This document shows, piece after piece, positions 52,316 to 61,874 of a DNA stretch of 64,000 bases; positions within the stretch are counted from its first letter, which is position 1, and each line of letters starts with the position of its first letter. The stretch lies in assembly GCF_029714325.1 (NCBI RefSeq), contig NZ_CP121666.1, positions 558,001 to 622,000 on the forward strand, read 5' to 3'. The notes beneath the pieces are model-generated. The model made no database searches, was not told the origin of the DNA, and saw nothing but the letters and a program-made list of their open reading frames with translations. Position numbers and translations under genes: made by a program. The stretch comes from Bradyrhizobium sp. CB1717. Its GTDB lineage: Bacteria > Pseudomonadota > Alphaproteobacteria > Rhizobiales > Xanthobacteraceae.

Positions 52316-54430
52316 TCAAGCCTCCGCCATCCCCGCCGCCCACAGCGCGAACGCATAGACGATCGCGACTTCGTCGAGCCGGTCGAACCGTCCCGACGCG
52401 CCGCCATGGCCGGCGCCCATGTTGGTGCGCAAGAGAACCGGCCCGCCGCCTTTCATGGTCGCCCGCAGGCGCGCGATCCATTTGGCGGGCTCCCAATAGG
52501 TGACGCGCGGATCGGTCAGGCCGCCCATCGCGAGGATCGCGGGATAGTCCTTCGCCGCGACGTTGTCGTAGGGCGAGTACGACAGGATGGTGCGAAAATC
52601 CTTCTCGCTCTCGATCGGGTTGCCCCATTCCGGCCATTCCGGCGGCGTCAGAGGCAGCGTGTCGTCGAGCATGGTGTTGAGCACGTCGACGAACGGCACC
52701 TCGGCGACGATGCCGGCGAACAATTCGCCGGCGCGGTTGGCGACCGCGCCCATCAGCATGCCGCCGGCCGAGCCGCCATGGCCGACGATGCGCTTGGCGC
52801 TGGTGTACTTCGCATCGATCAGCGCGCGGGCGCTGGCGGCGAAATCGTCGAACGAATTCGTCTTCTTCTCGCGCTTGCCGTCGAGATACCAGCCCCAGCC
52901 CTTGTCGGCGCCGCCGCGGATATGGGCGATGGCGTAGACAAAGCCGCGGTCGACCAGCGACAGGCGGTTGGCGTTGAACGAGGCCGGCATCGCCATGCCG
53001 TAGGAGCCGTAACCGTAGAGCAGCAGCGGCGCCGTGCCGTCGAGCTTGAGCCCGCGCCGATGGAGAATCGAGACCGGCACCTCGGCGCCGTCCTTCGCCT
53101 TCGCCATGATGCGCGTGGTGACGTAGTCGGCGGCGTTATGGCCTGACGGAATCTCCTGCCGCTTGCGTAAGGTGCGCGTGCGCTTGACCATATCGTAGTC
53201 GTAGACTTCCGACGGCGTTGTCATCGACGAATAGGCAAAGCGCAGATTCGTCGTCTCGAATTCGTAGGAGCCCATCGTATCCAGCGAATAGGCCGCCTCG
53301 TCGAAGGCGATCGCGTGCTCGTCATTTGTCGCGAGGTCACGGATCACGACCGATGGCAGCGCATTGGCGCGCTCGAGCCGCACCAGATGGCCGGCATAGA
53401 GATCGAGGTCGATGATGTAGATGCCGGGCCGATACGGGATCAGGTCGCGCCAGTTCTTGCGCTCAGGTGAAGCGAGCGGCGCCGTGACGATCTTGAAGTC
53501 GATGGCATCATCGGCATTGGTGAGGATGAACAGCTCGTCGCCGCGGTCGGCGAGCGAATATTGCACGCCTTCCTCGCGCGCTGCGACAAGGCGCGGCGGC
53601 GCCGCAGGGTTTGCGAGATCGATCAGCCGCTGCTCGCTTGTCTCGTGATCGCCGCCCGCGATCACGCAGAAACGGCCGCTGGTGCTCTCGTGCAGATGGG
53701 TGAACCAGCCGGCATCCTGCTCCTCATAGACGAGCGAATCGTCTGCCTGTTTGGTGCCGAGCCTGTGCCGCCACACCTGCATCGGCCGGTGATTGTCATC
53801 GAGCTTCACATAGAAGAAGCTCTTGCAGTCTGCGGCCCAGACCACGCCGCCGTCGGTCTCCTCGACGAGATCGTCGAGATCCTTCCCCGTGGCCCAGTCG
53901 CGCACGCGGATCGAAAAATATTCCGAGCCCTTGGTGTCCGCGCTCCAGGCCTGCAGCTTGTGATCGTAAGAATGCCGGCTGCCGCCGAACTTGAAATATT
54001 TGTGGTCTTTCGCGAGCACATCGCCGTCGAGCACGATCTCGCCCTCGCCGCCGTCGCGCGGCATGCGGCCGAACAGCTCGTGCTGCTCGCCCTCGCGGAA
54101 CCTGCGGAAGTAGGCAAAGGGCCCATCCGGCGACGGCACGCTGGAATCGTCCTCCTTGATCCGTCCGCGCATCTCGCCGACCAGCGTCTTCTGCAGGGAC
54201 GCGGTATGGCCGAGCAGGCTCTCGGTGTAGACGTTCTCCTCATCCAGATATTTGCGGATATCAGGATCGAGCACTTTGGGGTCGCGCAACACCTCCTGCC
54301 ACTTCTCGTCCTTCAGCCAGGCATAGTCGTCAGTCACGGTGATCCCGTGCCGCGTGAAGGAATGCGGCCGGCGCGGGGCGACGGGGGGCTTTGAAGGCGT
54401 CTTGGCTTGTGTCACTCGGTCCTCGTTCAA
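52316..54430 (-). CDS. ptrB: Oligopeptidase B, S9A family
   Basis: A 704-residue serine peptidase that cleaves oligopeptides after Arg or Lys in the cytoplasm. The N-terminal beta-propeller carries WLKDEKWQEVL and later propeller strands. The C-terminal alpha/beta-hydrolase holds the nucleophile in GHGGSAGGMLMG (about residue 560), Asp in MGGLTDPRVTYWEP (about 644) and His in NMGAGHGGASG (about 680). No signal peptide. Single-gene unit convergent with the lactonase operon. Confidence 0.92.
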   Translation of the reverse strand: MNEDRVTQAKTPSKPPVAPRRPHSFTRHGITVTDDYAWLKDEKWQEVLRDPKVLDPDIRKYLDEENVYTESLLGHTASLQKTLVGEMRGRIKEDDSSVPSPDGPFAYFRRFREGEQHELFGRMPRDGGEGEIVLDGDVLAKDHKYFKFGGSRHSYDHKLQAWSADTKGSEYFSIRVRDWATGKDLDDLVEETDGGVVWAADCKSFFYVKLDDNHRPMQVWRHRLGTKQADDSLVYEEQDAGWFTHLHESTSGRFCVIAGGDHETSEQRLIDLANPAAPPRLVAAREEGVQYSLADRGDELFILTNADDAIDFKIVTAPLASPERKNWRDLIPYRPGIYIIDLDLYAGHLVRLERANALPSVVIRDLATNDEHAIAFDEAAYSLDTMGSYEFETTNLRFAYSSMTTPSEVYDYDMVKRTRTLRKRQEIPSGHNAADYVTTRIMAKAKDGAEVPVSILHRRGLKLDGTAPLLLYGYGSYGMAMPASFNANRLSLVDRGFVYAIAHIRGGADKGWGWYLDGKREKKTNSFDDFAASARALIDAKYTSAKRIVGHGGSAGGMLMGAVANRAGELFAGIVAEVPFVDVLNTMLDDTLPLTPPEWPEWGNPIESEKDFRTILSYSPYDNVAAKDYPAILAMGGLTDPRVTYWEPAKWIARLRATMKGGGPVLLRTNMGAGHGGASGRFDRLDEVAIVYAFALWAAGMAEA

Positions 54431-54751
54431 CTATGTGTCGCGGCGTCGCCCTTCTTAACCTCTCCCCGCCTGCGGGAAGGGGTCGGAATTTGCGAGAGAA
54501 AATTCCGGGTGAGGGGGTACAGGTCTCTCGAATACCTCATCCGTGGAGAGAGCCCCTCACCCGACCCTCTCAGGGCGAGCGTAGCTCGTCCCGCCCCCGT
54601 AAGAACGGGGAGAGGGAGAAGAAGCGGCTCGCCGCGTTCCCTTATATCGTCCCGATTCCGCGAATTGCCAGCGTGACTGCGCCAAGTCGCCGGGTTGTTG
54701 ATCCGCCCCTTGTATGCTTAGGCTCCATTTCCCCGCCGCCGGTCCAGCCTG
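54431..54751. other. Repeat-filled gap
   Basis: From 54462 to about 54622 lies a complex inverted repeat (CCTCTCCCCGCCTGCGGG at one end, CCGTAAGAACGGGGAGAGG at the other) with inner hairpins. The rest up to 54751 holds no gene and likely the promoter of the MBOAT gene. Confidence 0.6.
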
Positions 54752-56188
54752 ATGCTGTTCAATTCCTACCCGTTCATCCTGCTGTTCCTGCCGGTCGCAC
54801 TGGTCGGCTATTTCTGGCTTGGGCGGCGCAGCAATCTGACCCCGGTGATCTGGCTGGCGCTGGCTTCGATCACCTTCTATGCGATCGGCAGCTGGCAGTT
54901 CGTGGCCCTGCTGCTGCTCTCGATCGCGTTCAACTATGGCGTCGGTCATCTCCTCATCGTGGCGAAACTTGGCCCGGCGCAGCGAAAGGCGGCGCTCGCG
55001 CTCGGTGTCGTTGGCGACCTCCTCGTGCTCGGCATCTTCAAATATGCCGGCTTCGCGGTCGAGAACATCAATGCGTTGCTCGGCACGCAGGTCGTGATTC
55101 ATATCCTGCTGCCGGTCGGCATCTCCTTCTACACCTTCACCCAGATCGCGTTCCTCGTGGACGCGTATCGCGGCCAGGTCGCGGCCTATGCGTTGCCGCA
55201 TTACGCGCTGTTCGTGACCTACTTCCCGCATCTGATCGCAGGGCCGATCCTCCACCACAAGGACATGATTCCGCAATTCGAGCGGGAGGACTCCAAGCAT
55301 CCGCACGCGCATCTGATCCTGTGCGGCATCATCATCTTCGCGATCGGCCTGTTCAAGAAGACCTGCCTTGCCGATGGCATTCAGCCCCTGGTCGCGCTCG
55401 CCTTCGAGGCGCGCTCGCCGAGCTTCGACCAGGCCTGGCTTGGGGCGCTCGCCTACACGTTCCAGCTCTATTTCGACTTCTCCGGCTATTCCGACATGGC
55501 GATCGGCATATCGCTGATGTTCGGCATCTTCCTGCCAATCAACTTCAACTCACCCTACAAGGCCACCAGCATCGTCGAGTTCTGGCGGCGCTGGCACATG
55601 ACGCTGTCGCAGTTTTTGCGCGACTATCTCTACATCCCGCTCGGCGGTAACAGGCGTGGCCGCGTGCTGCGCTATGTCAATCTGATGATCACGATGTTGC
55701 TCGGCGGGCTCTGGCACGGCGCGGCCTGGACATTCGTGGTGTGGGGCGCGCTGCACGGCGCCTATCTCTGCGTTAACCACGCTTTCAACGCGCTGGTGCC
55801 GAACGTTCCGGCGTTGCTTGCGCGCCCGGTCCGTATCGCCGGTGCCGTGCTGACCTTCTTCGCCGTCGTCGTCGCCTGGGTGTTCTTTCGCGCCGAGAGC
55901 GTTACCTGGGCGCTGCGGGTTCTGCATGCGATGGCTGATCCCGCGAATATCGTCTTTGGCCGCGAGGAGATCGCGGCGCTGGTGCAGGTCACGGTCTATG
56001 CCTCGCTGGTGTGGCTGGCGCCGAACACGCAAGACATCATGGGCTACGATCACGGCAATCGCCGGGTCGGCGAAGCCTTGCCGGCAGGGCGCATGCGACC
56101 GCTGGCTCTCTCTGCGGCGTCGCTGGTGCTCGCGTTCGGCATCCTGGGCATCCAGAGCCACAGCGAATTCATCTATTTCCGGTTCTGA
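54752..56188 (+). CDS. MBOAT family O-acyltransferase
   Basis: A 478-residue AlgI/DltB-like membrane-bound O-acyltransferase with about ten helices. YPFILLFLPVALVGYFWLG starts it, and the conserved histidine motif GGLWHGAAWTFVVWGALHG lies near residues 315-333. Such proteins move acetyl groups across the membrane onto a polysaccharide. TGATG links it to the next gene, a partner of the AlgJ/AlgX/DltD kind. The glycan target is unknown. Confidence 0.92.
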   Translation: MLFNSYPFILLFLPVALVGYFWLGRRSNLTPVIWLALASITFYAIGSWQFVALLLLSIAFNYGVGHLLIVAKLGPAQRKAALALGVVGDLLVLGIFKYAGFAVENINALLGTQVVIHILLPVGISFYTFTQIAFLVDAYRGQVAAYALPHYALFVTYFPHLIAGPILHHKDMIPQFEREDSKHPHAHLILCGIIIFAIGLFKKTCLADGIQPLVALAFEARSPSFDQAWLGALAYTFQLYFDFSGYSDMAIGISLMFGIFLPINFNSPYKATSIVEFWRRWHMTLSQFLRDYLYIPLGGNRRGRVLRYVNLMITMLLGGLWHGAAWTFVVWGALHGAYLCVNHAFNALVPNVPALLARPVRIAGAVLTFFAVVVAWVFFRAESVTWALRVLHAMADPANIVFGREEIAALVQVTVYASLVWLAPNTQDIMGYDHGNRRVGEALPAGRMRPLALSAASLVLAFGILGIQSHSEFIYFRF

Positions 56189-57294
56189 TGCGCACATCGT
56201 TCACCAGCCTGAAGCGTCTTCTCCTCGCGAGCATCGTGTGCCTGCTGGGTGCGGCAGTGCTCACCTACGTCGTCGATCCCCTGCAGCTGTTTCGTCCCTC
56301 GCGTCTCATGGCAGCGTTCTACTCCGACGACACGCGCGTGCAGAATGCCGGGCTGATCCGCAGCCAGTCGTTCGACACCGCCTTCATGGGCACCTCCCTC
56401 GCGATCCATTTCCGCCAGAGCGACATCGACCGGGTGCTCGGCGTCCGCTCGCTGAAGCTGGCGATGACCGGTTCCAATTCGCGCCAGCAGGCCTTCGTGC
56501 TGGGGCAGGCGATCGACCGCGGCGCCCGACGCGTGATCTGGGCGATGGACGATTTCAGCTTCGTCGATGCGGCCGATATCGAGGCCGATCCCTATCTGCC
56601 CGTCGATCTCTATCGCGGGACGGCCAGGGGGATTGCGTCCTACGTCTTCAGCGCGGCGATGGCGAAGGAATCGCTGTTCACGGTGATGCGGTCTGTCCCG
56701 CCGCTGCGGGAGCCTCTGACCCGAGCGGCGCCTTATCTTCCAGTCAAGTTCGCGCTGGAAGATGTCGACGACATCTACGCGCTGCCGCGGAATTTCGACA
56801 TTGCGCGAGACTACAATGCAAAGAAGACGCTCGCCGCCTTCGCCCATATCACCGCTCCCGCGCGCAGCCGTTTCCTCGGCGAAGGCTATGGCTACGAGGC
56901 CATGGCCCGGCATTTCGAGCAGGATGCCGTCGGTCTCATCACGCGCCATCCGGACGTGACCTTCGACATCTACTTCCCGCCCTATTCGATCCTGCAATTC
57001 GTCGCCATGCGCGATGCCTCGCCAGAGACGCTGAAGATCGTCACCGATCTCACGGCGCATATCGCGCAGCGATTGACGCAGCTGCCCAACGTGCGCCTGA
57101 ACGATTTCCGCGCGATCAAGGCGGTGACGCACGATCTCAATAATTACAGCGACGTCATTCACCACTCGCCGGTGGTGGACGCGATGGTGCTGAGGTGGCT
57201 GAGAAGCGGGGAGTATCGCGTCGATCCGAAGAAGCCGCTCGCCTCGCTGGATCAGTTGAAGGCGCAGGTCGAGGCGTATCGCGTCGAGCGCTGA
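56188..57294 (+). CDS. MBOAT partner protein, unknown (AlgJ/DltD-like role)
   Basis: A 368-residue protein with one N-terminal membrane anchor (LKRLLLASIVCLLGAAVLTY) and an extracytoplasmic domain. FMGTSLAIHF (about 66-75) could be an SGNH-type serine block, and NNYSDVIHHSPVVDAM near residue 315 a matching His block, as in acyltransferase partners of MBOATs. The full family is not recognised. Overlapping start with the MBOAT gene makes joint action likely: the MBOAT transfers the acyl group and this protein passes it to the glycan. Confidence 0.7.
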   Translation: MRTSFTSLKRLLLASIVCLLGAAVLTYVVDPLQLFRPSRLMAAFYSDDTRVQNAGLIRSQSFDTAFMGTSLAIHFRQSDIDRVLGVRSLKLAMTGSNSRQQAFVLGQAIDRGARRVIWAMDDFSFVDAADIEADPYLPVDLYRGTARGIASYVFSAAMAKESLFTVMRSVPPLREPLTRAAPYLPVKFALEDVDDIYALPRNFDIARDYNAKKTLAAFAHITAPARSRFLGEGYGYEAMARHFEQDAVGLITRHPDVTFDIYFPPYSILQFVAMRDASPETLKIVTDLTAHIAQRLTQLPNVRLNDFRAIKAVTHDLNNYSDVIHHSPVVDAMVLRWLRSGEYRVDPKKPLASLDQLKAQVEAYRVER

Positions 57295-57299
57295 TCTTT

Positions 57300-57450
57300 C
57301 CCTCTCCCCTTGTTGTGGGAGAGGGTGGCTCGCCGCATAGCGGCGAGACGGGTGAGGGGTGTCTCTCCGCGTATCCAACTCTCGTGAGTGCGCGGAGAGA
57401 TACCCCTCATCCGGCGCTTCGCGCCACCTTCTCCCACAAGGGGAGAAGGA
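57300..57450. repeat. Inverted repeat element
   Basis: CTCTCCCCTTGTTGTGGGAG at the left and CTCCCACAAGGGGAGAAG at the right enclose further hairpins (CGCCGCATAGCGGCG). It lies between convergent genes. Confidence 0.7.
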
Positions 57451-57468
57451 AGAAGGGCGCGCTTGCGT

Positions 57469-58656
57469 TTACGCCGCCACCTCTTCACCGAGATACGACA
57501 CCGCCGCCTCGAGCCCGCCCTTGCCATGCGGGATCTTCAGCGCATTGAGCCCCACCTCGATCACCCCCAGCGTGCCGAGCAGCATTGGTGCATTGACGTG
57601 GCCCATATGGGCGATGCGGAAGGCTTGTCCGGAGAGGTCGCCGATGCCGGTGCCGAGCACGACGCCGCATTTGTCCTTGCAATAGTGTTGCAGCACCGCC
57701 GGATCATGGCCGTTGTTCATGGTCACCGTGGTCACGGTGTTGGAGCGCTCGCTGGCCTCCGCAACGTTGAAGCCGAGTACCTGGCCTTCCGACCACATCG
57801 CAACCGCGCGGCGCGCGGCTTCGCCGAGCAGGCTGTGGCGGCGGAAGGCGTTTTCCAGCCCTTCCTCGTGCAGCATGTCGATCGCCTTGCGCAGCGCGAA
57901 CAGCAGGTGCACCGGCGCGGTGCCAGCATATTTGCGATAGTTCTCGGTGCCCTCGCGCTCGCTCCAGCTCCAATAGGGCGTCGACATATTCGCCTTCTTG
58001 TGCACCTCGAGCGCGCGCGCATTGGCGGAGACGAAGCCGAGGCCGGGCGGTGTCATCAGCCCCTTCTGCGAGCCGGACATCGCGACGTCGACGCCCCATT
58101 TGTCCATCTCGAACGGCATGCAGCCGAGCGAGGCGACAGTGTCGACCATGTACAGCGCAGGGTGACCGCTGGCCTTGATCGCCTTGCCGATCGCCTCGAT
58201 GTCGTTCTGCACGCCCGAGGCCGTGTCGACCTGGACGACGACGACGGCCTTGATCTTGTGCTCCTTGTCGCGGCGCAGGCGTTCCTCGACCTCGTGCGGC
58301 CGCACCGCGCGGCGCCAGTCGCCCTTGAGCACCTCGACCTCGGCACCCATCAGGGCGGCCGCATTGCCCCAGCCGATCGCGAAGAGGCCGCTCTCCAGCA
58401 CCAGCACCTTGTCGCCCCGCGACAGCACGTTGCTCAGCGCGGCTTCCCAGGCGCCGTGACCGTTGGCGATGTAGATGTAGGAATTGCCCTTGGTCGCAAA
58501 CAGCTTCGAGATGTCTGCGAGCAGCGTATCGGTCAGCTCGTGCATCTCTTTGGAGTAGATGTCGATCGCCGGACGATGCATCGCCCGCAGCACCTCGTCG
58601 GGCATCGTGGTGGGCCCGGGGATGGCCAGAAATTCCCGGCCCGCGCGAACGGTCAT
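57469..58656 (-). CDS. Class V aminotransferase (Ser/Ala-glyoxylate type)
   Basis: A 395-residue PLP enzyme like serine-glyoxylate and alanine-glyoxylate aminotransferases. IPGPTTMPDEVLRAM opens it; ANGHGAWEAAL and DTVASLGCMPFEMDKWGVD bind cofactor; the PLP Lys is in SGSQKGLMTPPGLG (about residue 200). It would make glycine from glyoxylate, or hydroxypyruvate from serine in C1 metabolism. No serine-cycle genes are close, so the donor is undecided. Confidence 0.9.
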   Translation of the reverse strand: MTVRAGREFLAIPGPTTMPDEVLRAMHRPAIDIYSKEMHELTDTLLADISKLFATKGNSYIYIANGHGAWEAALSNVLSRGDKVLVLESGLFAIGWGNAAALMGAEVEVLKGDWRRAVRPHEVEERLRRDKEHKIKAVVVVQVDTASGVQNDIEAIGKAIKASGHPALYMVDTVASLGCMPFEMDKWGVDVAMSGSQKGLMTPPGLGFVSANARALEVHKKANMSTPYWSWSEREGTENYRKYAGTAPVHLLFALRKAIDMLHEEGLENAFRRHSLLGEAARRAVAMWSEGQVLGFNVAEASERSNTVTTVTMNNGHDPAVLQHYCKDKCGVVLGTGIGDLSGQAFRIAHMGHVNAPMLLGTLGVIEVGLNALKIPHGKGGLEAAVSYLGEEVAA

Positions 58657-58763
58657 TGCTGTCGGTCCTTGTTGCTAGAGAACAGGATGGTGGGTCGCTG
58701 ATTCCTACTTTTACGTGGCGCGGAGATGCAAGAAAAGCACCCAAAACGCAGGTCTGAAGTGGG

Positions 58764-59486
58764 TTATCTCTTGGTCTCGCGACAGCCGGCGGCTTCCGCC
58801 TCCTCCACCGAGCAGAACCAGCGGGTGCCCTTGCTGATCTTCATCTTGATCTGGGTGTACCAGCGGCTGGTCGGCTGGTGATAGATGCACTCGCCGGCGC
58901 TGTTCACATTGCCCTTGATGGTGCAGTCGGGCGAGGGCGCGACCGGCCCGGAGGCCGAGGCCAGCAGCACGGCATGCGCGCCCTCCGGCGGCTTGGTGGC
59001 GCCCAGGATGGCGGTCTTCTTGTTGCGCACGCGCCAGTCCCAGGGCGCGATGAAGGCGCCCTGCCACATGCCGGCTTTTGCCTCGCGCGCGGCAGCCTCG
59101 TCGGGCTCGTAGTCCTTGGAGACGCGGGTGTAGGCCAGTGCCCAGCCGTTGCGCACCAGCCATTTCTGGATGTCCTCGCCGCCGACCTCGCAGCGCGCCA
59201 CGGTGCGGCCGCGCCGGTCGATGGCGCGGGTGTGGCAGACCCAGGTCTTTCCTTCCGTGTATTTGGCGAGTTCCTCGCGCGCGGCCACGCCGCAGGTCCA
59301 GCGCTCGCTCTTGGTGTTGAGACAGAGCTGGTCGGACGACGGCGCGTCGATGCCGCCGAGCCGGATCCGCGTGTTGCCGATCACGACGGAATCGCCGTCG
59401 CGGACCTTTGCCGTGCCGGTGATGTCGGCGGCCTGGGCGAGCGACGGGGCGAGCAAGGACAGCGCAATCAGGAATTTTCGCAGCAT
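58764..59486 (-). CDS. Secreted SNase-like protein
   Basis: A 240-residue protein with a signal peptide (KFLIALSLLAPSLAQAADIT) and a staphylococcal-nuclease-like OB domain (about 22-140). The calcium-site Asp (VRDGDSVVI), the Arg in IRLGGIDAPSSDQLC and the second Arg in DRRGRTVARC are present, but the Glu that normally follows DAP is Ser. Whether it cleaves nucleic acid is thus uncertain. The C-terminus has Cys residues that could form disulfides. ATG 59486 is selected at the signal peptide. Confidence 0.75.
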   Translation of the reverse strand: MLRKFLIALSLLAPSLAQAADITGTAKVRDGDSVVIGNTRIRLGGIDAPSSDQLCLNTKSERWTCGVAAREELAKYTEGKTWVCHTRAIDRRGRTVARCEVGGEDIQKWLVRNGWALAYTRVSKDYEPDEAAAREAKAGMWQGAFIAPWDWRVRNKKTAILGATKPPEGAHAVLLASASGPVAPSPDCTIKGNVNSAGECIYHQPTSRWYTQIKMKISKGTRWFCSVEEAEAAGCRETKR

Positions 59487-59605
59487 GCCGGTCCGGGTGT
59501 TCAGGACAATCTCGATAAGCCGCGCAATTGTGGTCGGCTTTTGGCCACTCGGCCAGCTTATGCCTAACAGTTGAGCTTTCAACTTCCTGTCATTGTGGGA
59601 GGTCC

Positions 59606-59699
59606 CGTAGGGTGGGCAAAGGCGCGCTCTTCGCGCCGTGCCCACCTTCTCTTTGTGGTGCAAGGCGTGGTGGGCACGCTTCGCTTTGCCCACCCTACG
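59606..59699. repeat. Dispersed inverted repeat, family B
   Basis: Ends CGTAGGGTGGGCAAAGGCGC and GCTTTGCCCACCCTACG. A second copy is at 62754-62843. It lies between two minus-strand genes. Confidence 0.8.
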
Positions 59700-59722
59700 A
59701 GACCGCGTCCGGGGCACGAGAC

Positions 59723-61450
59723 CTAACCCCGCGCCATCGCCCGCTTCGCCACCGCCAGTCCCATCAGCACGAACGCCGAGGTCACCTCCGGCCCACCCAC
59801 CAGGATCCGTGTCGGCGTCTTCATCTTGTTCCATTCATAGGCGCGGAACGGGCCGCGGCGGCCGCCTTCGCCGAGGCTTGCAATGATGACGTTCAGCGCC
59901 GGCGCAAAGGCACGCGGGTCGGCGCCGAGATGGCCGAGCGCGATCAGCGCCAGCGCGGCGTCGAACACGTTCATCTCCGCGGCCATCAGCTCGCCCTTGA
60001 CGTAGGAGAGCACCCGGTGGCGGATGAAATCGAAATCGCCGTCGGGATCGATCGCCGCCTGCGCCGCCAGCGGCAGCGCGAGGAACGCCGCGTAGCAGCG
60101 GCCGAAATAGGCGCTGTAGAGCTCCGGCAGATAATAGATGTGCGAGCGCGGATTGGCGAAGGCGCCGCTCGCCGCGAGCCGTTTCTGGAAACCGATGATC
60201 CGATGCACGGTGGCGAGCCGCGCCGGCGTCTCCAAAACCTTCCAGCGCGCCAGATTGCGAAAGCTCACCTCGAGAATGTCGAGATTGAGCGTCGGATCGA
60301 GATCGTTGCCATAGGGCCGCTCGCCCCTGAGATTGTCGATCCAGGTCGCAACCCCGCCCTCATAGTCGATGTTGTCGTTGAGCGGCACGGTGACGCGCGG
60401 CGCGTTGACACCCGCACGCACCTGGTAGCCGCTGTAGAAGTCGAGCAGCGGCTGGTCGATGATCGCATCAAGGCAGCCGGCCTGCGTCGCCGCCGAGATC
60501 GAGCACGCCGTGGTGTCGCAATCCGGCACATAGATGCCGAAGCCGAGCTCCTGCTTGATCTGGGCGAAGAAGCGGGAAAAGCGCGGATGCGGCGCCGGCG
60601 CCAGCGCCGTGATGACGTTGAAGCGCGCCCCGTCGATGCCCTCGACTTCTTCGCGGCTGATATTGACGCAGAAATCCACCATGTCGGCGATGGCGCGCTC
60701 CGCCGCCGTCTTGTCCGCTGGCGAGGCGAGCCCGGTCTCGACATAGCCGAGCAGCGCCTCGATGAAGAACGCATCGTAGTAGGCCGAGCGGTGACGGATC
60801 TGCACCGGCTCCCACATCGGCTCGGCAATACCCTTCCAGGGCGGATTGACTACGGCGCGCGCGTGCGAGCGCGCGATGAAGACGCGCGCGAGGTTGAACA
60901 GCAGCGAGGAGTTCTTGTAGCCGCGCGCGTTCAGCCCCGTCAGCGCCATGATCAGCTCGCGGCCGCGGACGTCGGGATCGCCGATCAGGTTGAAGGCGGC
61001 ATAGGTCGGCAGGAAGCCGTTCTTGCGGTACGAGCCGAGCAGGTGCTGCGCGCAGTCGCGGATCACGCCGTCGATCTCTGAGGTCTGCGGCATGGTGCCG
61101 GTGAACATCGCCGGCGGCGGCTTCGGGTGGTCGAGCGCGATGCTGTCGACGAGATCGGCCACGGGCTGACCGACCGCCGCCCAATCCGGCTCGGCATCGT
61201 CGCGGGCGCGGGCGAGGGCCTCGCGCAGCCGGGACAGCTTCGCCGCGTCGCGCAGCTCGGGCAGCCCGGCCCGCCGCAGCAGCATCCGCAATGCGGGATT
61301 GCCGAGCGCGGTCTTGTAGAACTTTGCCAGGTGCGGATCGCCGCTGGCACTGGCCGCCAGCACGGGATCGCAGACCTCATAAAGAGAGGGGCCGTCCTTC
61401 CGCGCCGTCAGCGCCCGGCAGGCGGCGCCGGCAAAATAATGAAAGCTCAT
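59723..61450 (-). CDS. Large conserved protein of unknown function
   Basis: A 575-residue soluble protein, helix-rich, with a layout like alpha/alpha-toroid enzymes (NGFLPTYAAFNLIGDP, LLFNLARVFIARSHAR, HIYYLPELYSAYFGRCY). It has a Cys-containing stretch YVPDCDTTACSISAA (about residue 320) followed by an Asp- and Asn-rich part, which recalls terpenoid-cyclase-fold proteins, but I recognise no exact family. ATG 61450 is used; an upstream frame to 61522 adds a Lys/Arg/Ala stretch. Monocistronic. Confidence 0.6.
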   Translation of the reverse strand: MSFHYFAGAACRALTARKDGPSLYEVCDPVLAASASGDPHLAKFYKTALGNPALRMLLRRAGLPELRDAAKLSRLREALARARDDAEPDWAAVGQPVADLVDSIALDHPKPPPAMFTGTMPQTSEIDGVIRDCAQHLLGSYRKNGFLPTYAAFNLIGDPDVRGRELIMALTGLNARGYKNSSLLFNLARVFIARSHARAVVNPPWKGIAEPMWEPVQIRHRSAYYDAFFIEALLGYVETGLASPADKTAAERAIADMVDFCVNISREEVEGIDGARFNVITALAPAPHPRFSRFFAQIKQELGFGIYVPDCDTTACSISAATQAGCLDAIIDQPLLDFYSGYQVRAGVNAPRVTVPLNDNIDYEGGVATWIDNLRGERPYGNDLDPTLNLDILEVSFRNLARWKVLETPARLATVHRIIGFQKRLAASGAFANPRSHIYYLPELYSAYFGRCYAAFLALPLAAQAAIDPDGDFDFIRHRVLSYVKGELMAAEMNVFDAALALIALGHLGADPRAFAPALNVIIASLGEGGRRGPFRAYEWNKMKTPTRILVGGPEVTSAFVLMGLAVAKRAMARG

Positions 61451-61874
61451 GAAATACCTGGTCGCGGGGCCTTGCGCGGAAGCGGCGAGCGCGCGCACCC
61501 GACCGCCCGCCACCTTCTGCAAGTCTTTGAAAAGCTACCCGGATTCGCAGGAAAAACAAATGTGACTGATGTCACGGAATTAACCGGCACGGAGCCTGCA
61601 TGATCAGCCCCCGGGTGCCTACGGGGATGTCATAAATCGAGAAATCCGGCTTGGAGAATTAACCAATAACTTCAGTGACTTAGTTCAAATTTTGGGCGAT
61701 CTATTGCTCGGGGGGCGATATCCGGTTAAGGGTTTGTTTGGTGCGGCGCCGCAAATTGCGCGCAATTCGGGGGCACTCCCCCGGCCAATCCCTCAAACCT
61801 AAAGACGCTATCGCGCTACTCAAACAGTGTGCGCGCGCTTGGCTGGTCTTTGGCACTGACAGGAATGAACCGAG
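61451..61874. other. Non-coding gap before the caspase-like gene
   Basis: About 420 bp. It contains a CRP-like sequence TGTGA-N6-TCACG (61561-61576, one mismatch) and an AT-rich stretch (61640-61700), likely promoters for both divergent genes. No gene seen. Confidence 0.4.
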
